Of a stretch of DNA of 6,230 bases, positions 6,091-6,230 are shown piece after piece. The DNA is from Lachnospiraceae bacterium (GTDB lineage Bacteria; Bacillota_A; Clostridia; Lachnospirales; Lachnospiraceae): contig JAFTZF010000005.1 of NCBI GenBank assembly GCA_017464645.1, positions 1 to 6,230 on the forward strand, written 5' to 3'. A program made the position numbers and the translations under genes. Under the pieces are notes generated by a model. It saw only the letters and a program-made list of their open reading frames with translations, made no database searches and was not told the origin of the DNA. The stretch's first letter is position 1; every line of letters starts with the position of its first letter.

Positions 6091-6230
6091 ATGGATTATC
6101 GGAATGAATTAAAATATCTGGTGACTGCACCGCAGATGGCACTGCTGCAAGGCAGGATCGATCATCTGATCCGGCTGGATTCCCACGCAGGAGAGCAGGG
6201 GATGTACAATATCCGCAGTCTGTATTTTGA
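6091..6230 (+). CDS. VTC-domain (polyphosphate polymerase-like) protein, N-terminal part (3' truncated by window)
   Basis: Only the first 46 complete codons are visible. They match the beginning of the VTC domain, the tunnel-shaped CYTH/triphosphate-tunnel fold known from the yeast polyphosphate polymerase Vtc4: YRNELKYLV (3-11) for the first strand with acidic and basic residues (E6, K8), then a helix (about 14-29), then YNIRSLYFD/E (39-47), which is the hallmark block with R42. There is no signal peptide, so the protein should be cytoplasmic. It starts 28 bases after the CotH gene, a recurring pairing in Firmicutes; in many genomes a DUF4956 membrane protein follows, from general knowledge. 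Whether this bacterial form makes polyphosphate, or handles another polyphosphorylated substrate, cannot be judged because most of the active site lies beyond the window. Confidence 0.85.
   Translation, partial: MDYRNELKYLVTAPQMALLQGRIDHLIRLDSHAGEQGMYNIRSLYF

Overview
The window looks like part of one long, tightly packed operon from a Gram-positive anaerobe of the Clostridia, most likely a Lachnospiraceae-type gut bacterium. This is inferred from AGGAGG-like ribosome binding sites, moderate GC content, and a gene set (short Wzt/TagH-type ATPase, tandem GT2 glycosyltransferase, GtrA, CotH, VTC) that is familiar from that group. No 16S or other marker gene is present, so the assignment is inference.

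All eight genes lie on the + strand, with gaps of 34 bases or less and two overlaps. In order: (1) the C-terminal two thirds of an ABC-2 permease for polysaccharide export (1-513, 5' cut); (2) its ATPase (524-1279), which lacks a C-terminal glycan-binding domain; (3) a 657-residue glycosyltransferase with two GT2 catalytic domains behind an N-terminal coiled coil (1289-3262); (4, 5) two overlapping small four-helix SMR/EamA-like membrane proteins (3278-3649 and 3633-3977); (6) a GtrA-family four-helix membrane protein (4012-4416); (7) a membrane-anchored CotH-family kinase-like protein whose start overlaps the gtrA stop (4416-6062); (8) the beginning of a VTC-domain (polyphosphate-polymerase-like) protein (6091-6230, 3' cut).

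Genes 1-3 form a module for making and exporting a cell-surface glycan: the GT extends a lipid-linked chain in the cytoplasm and the ABC transporter moves it across the membrane. Genes 4-6 are candidate flippases for polyprenyl-phosphate sugars, which would supply an extracytoplasmic decoration step. Genes 7-8 are the CotH/VTC pair, which recurs in Firmicutes without a settled function. Its placement in a glycan operon suggests phosphate-related modification of surface proteins or glycans, but the sequence does not prove this.

No stretch above 300 bases lacks a gene. I saw no tRNA, rRNA, CRISPR array, IS element, convincing internal promoter or intrinsic terminator. The promoter must lie upstream and the operon end downstream of the window.
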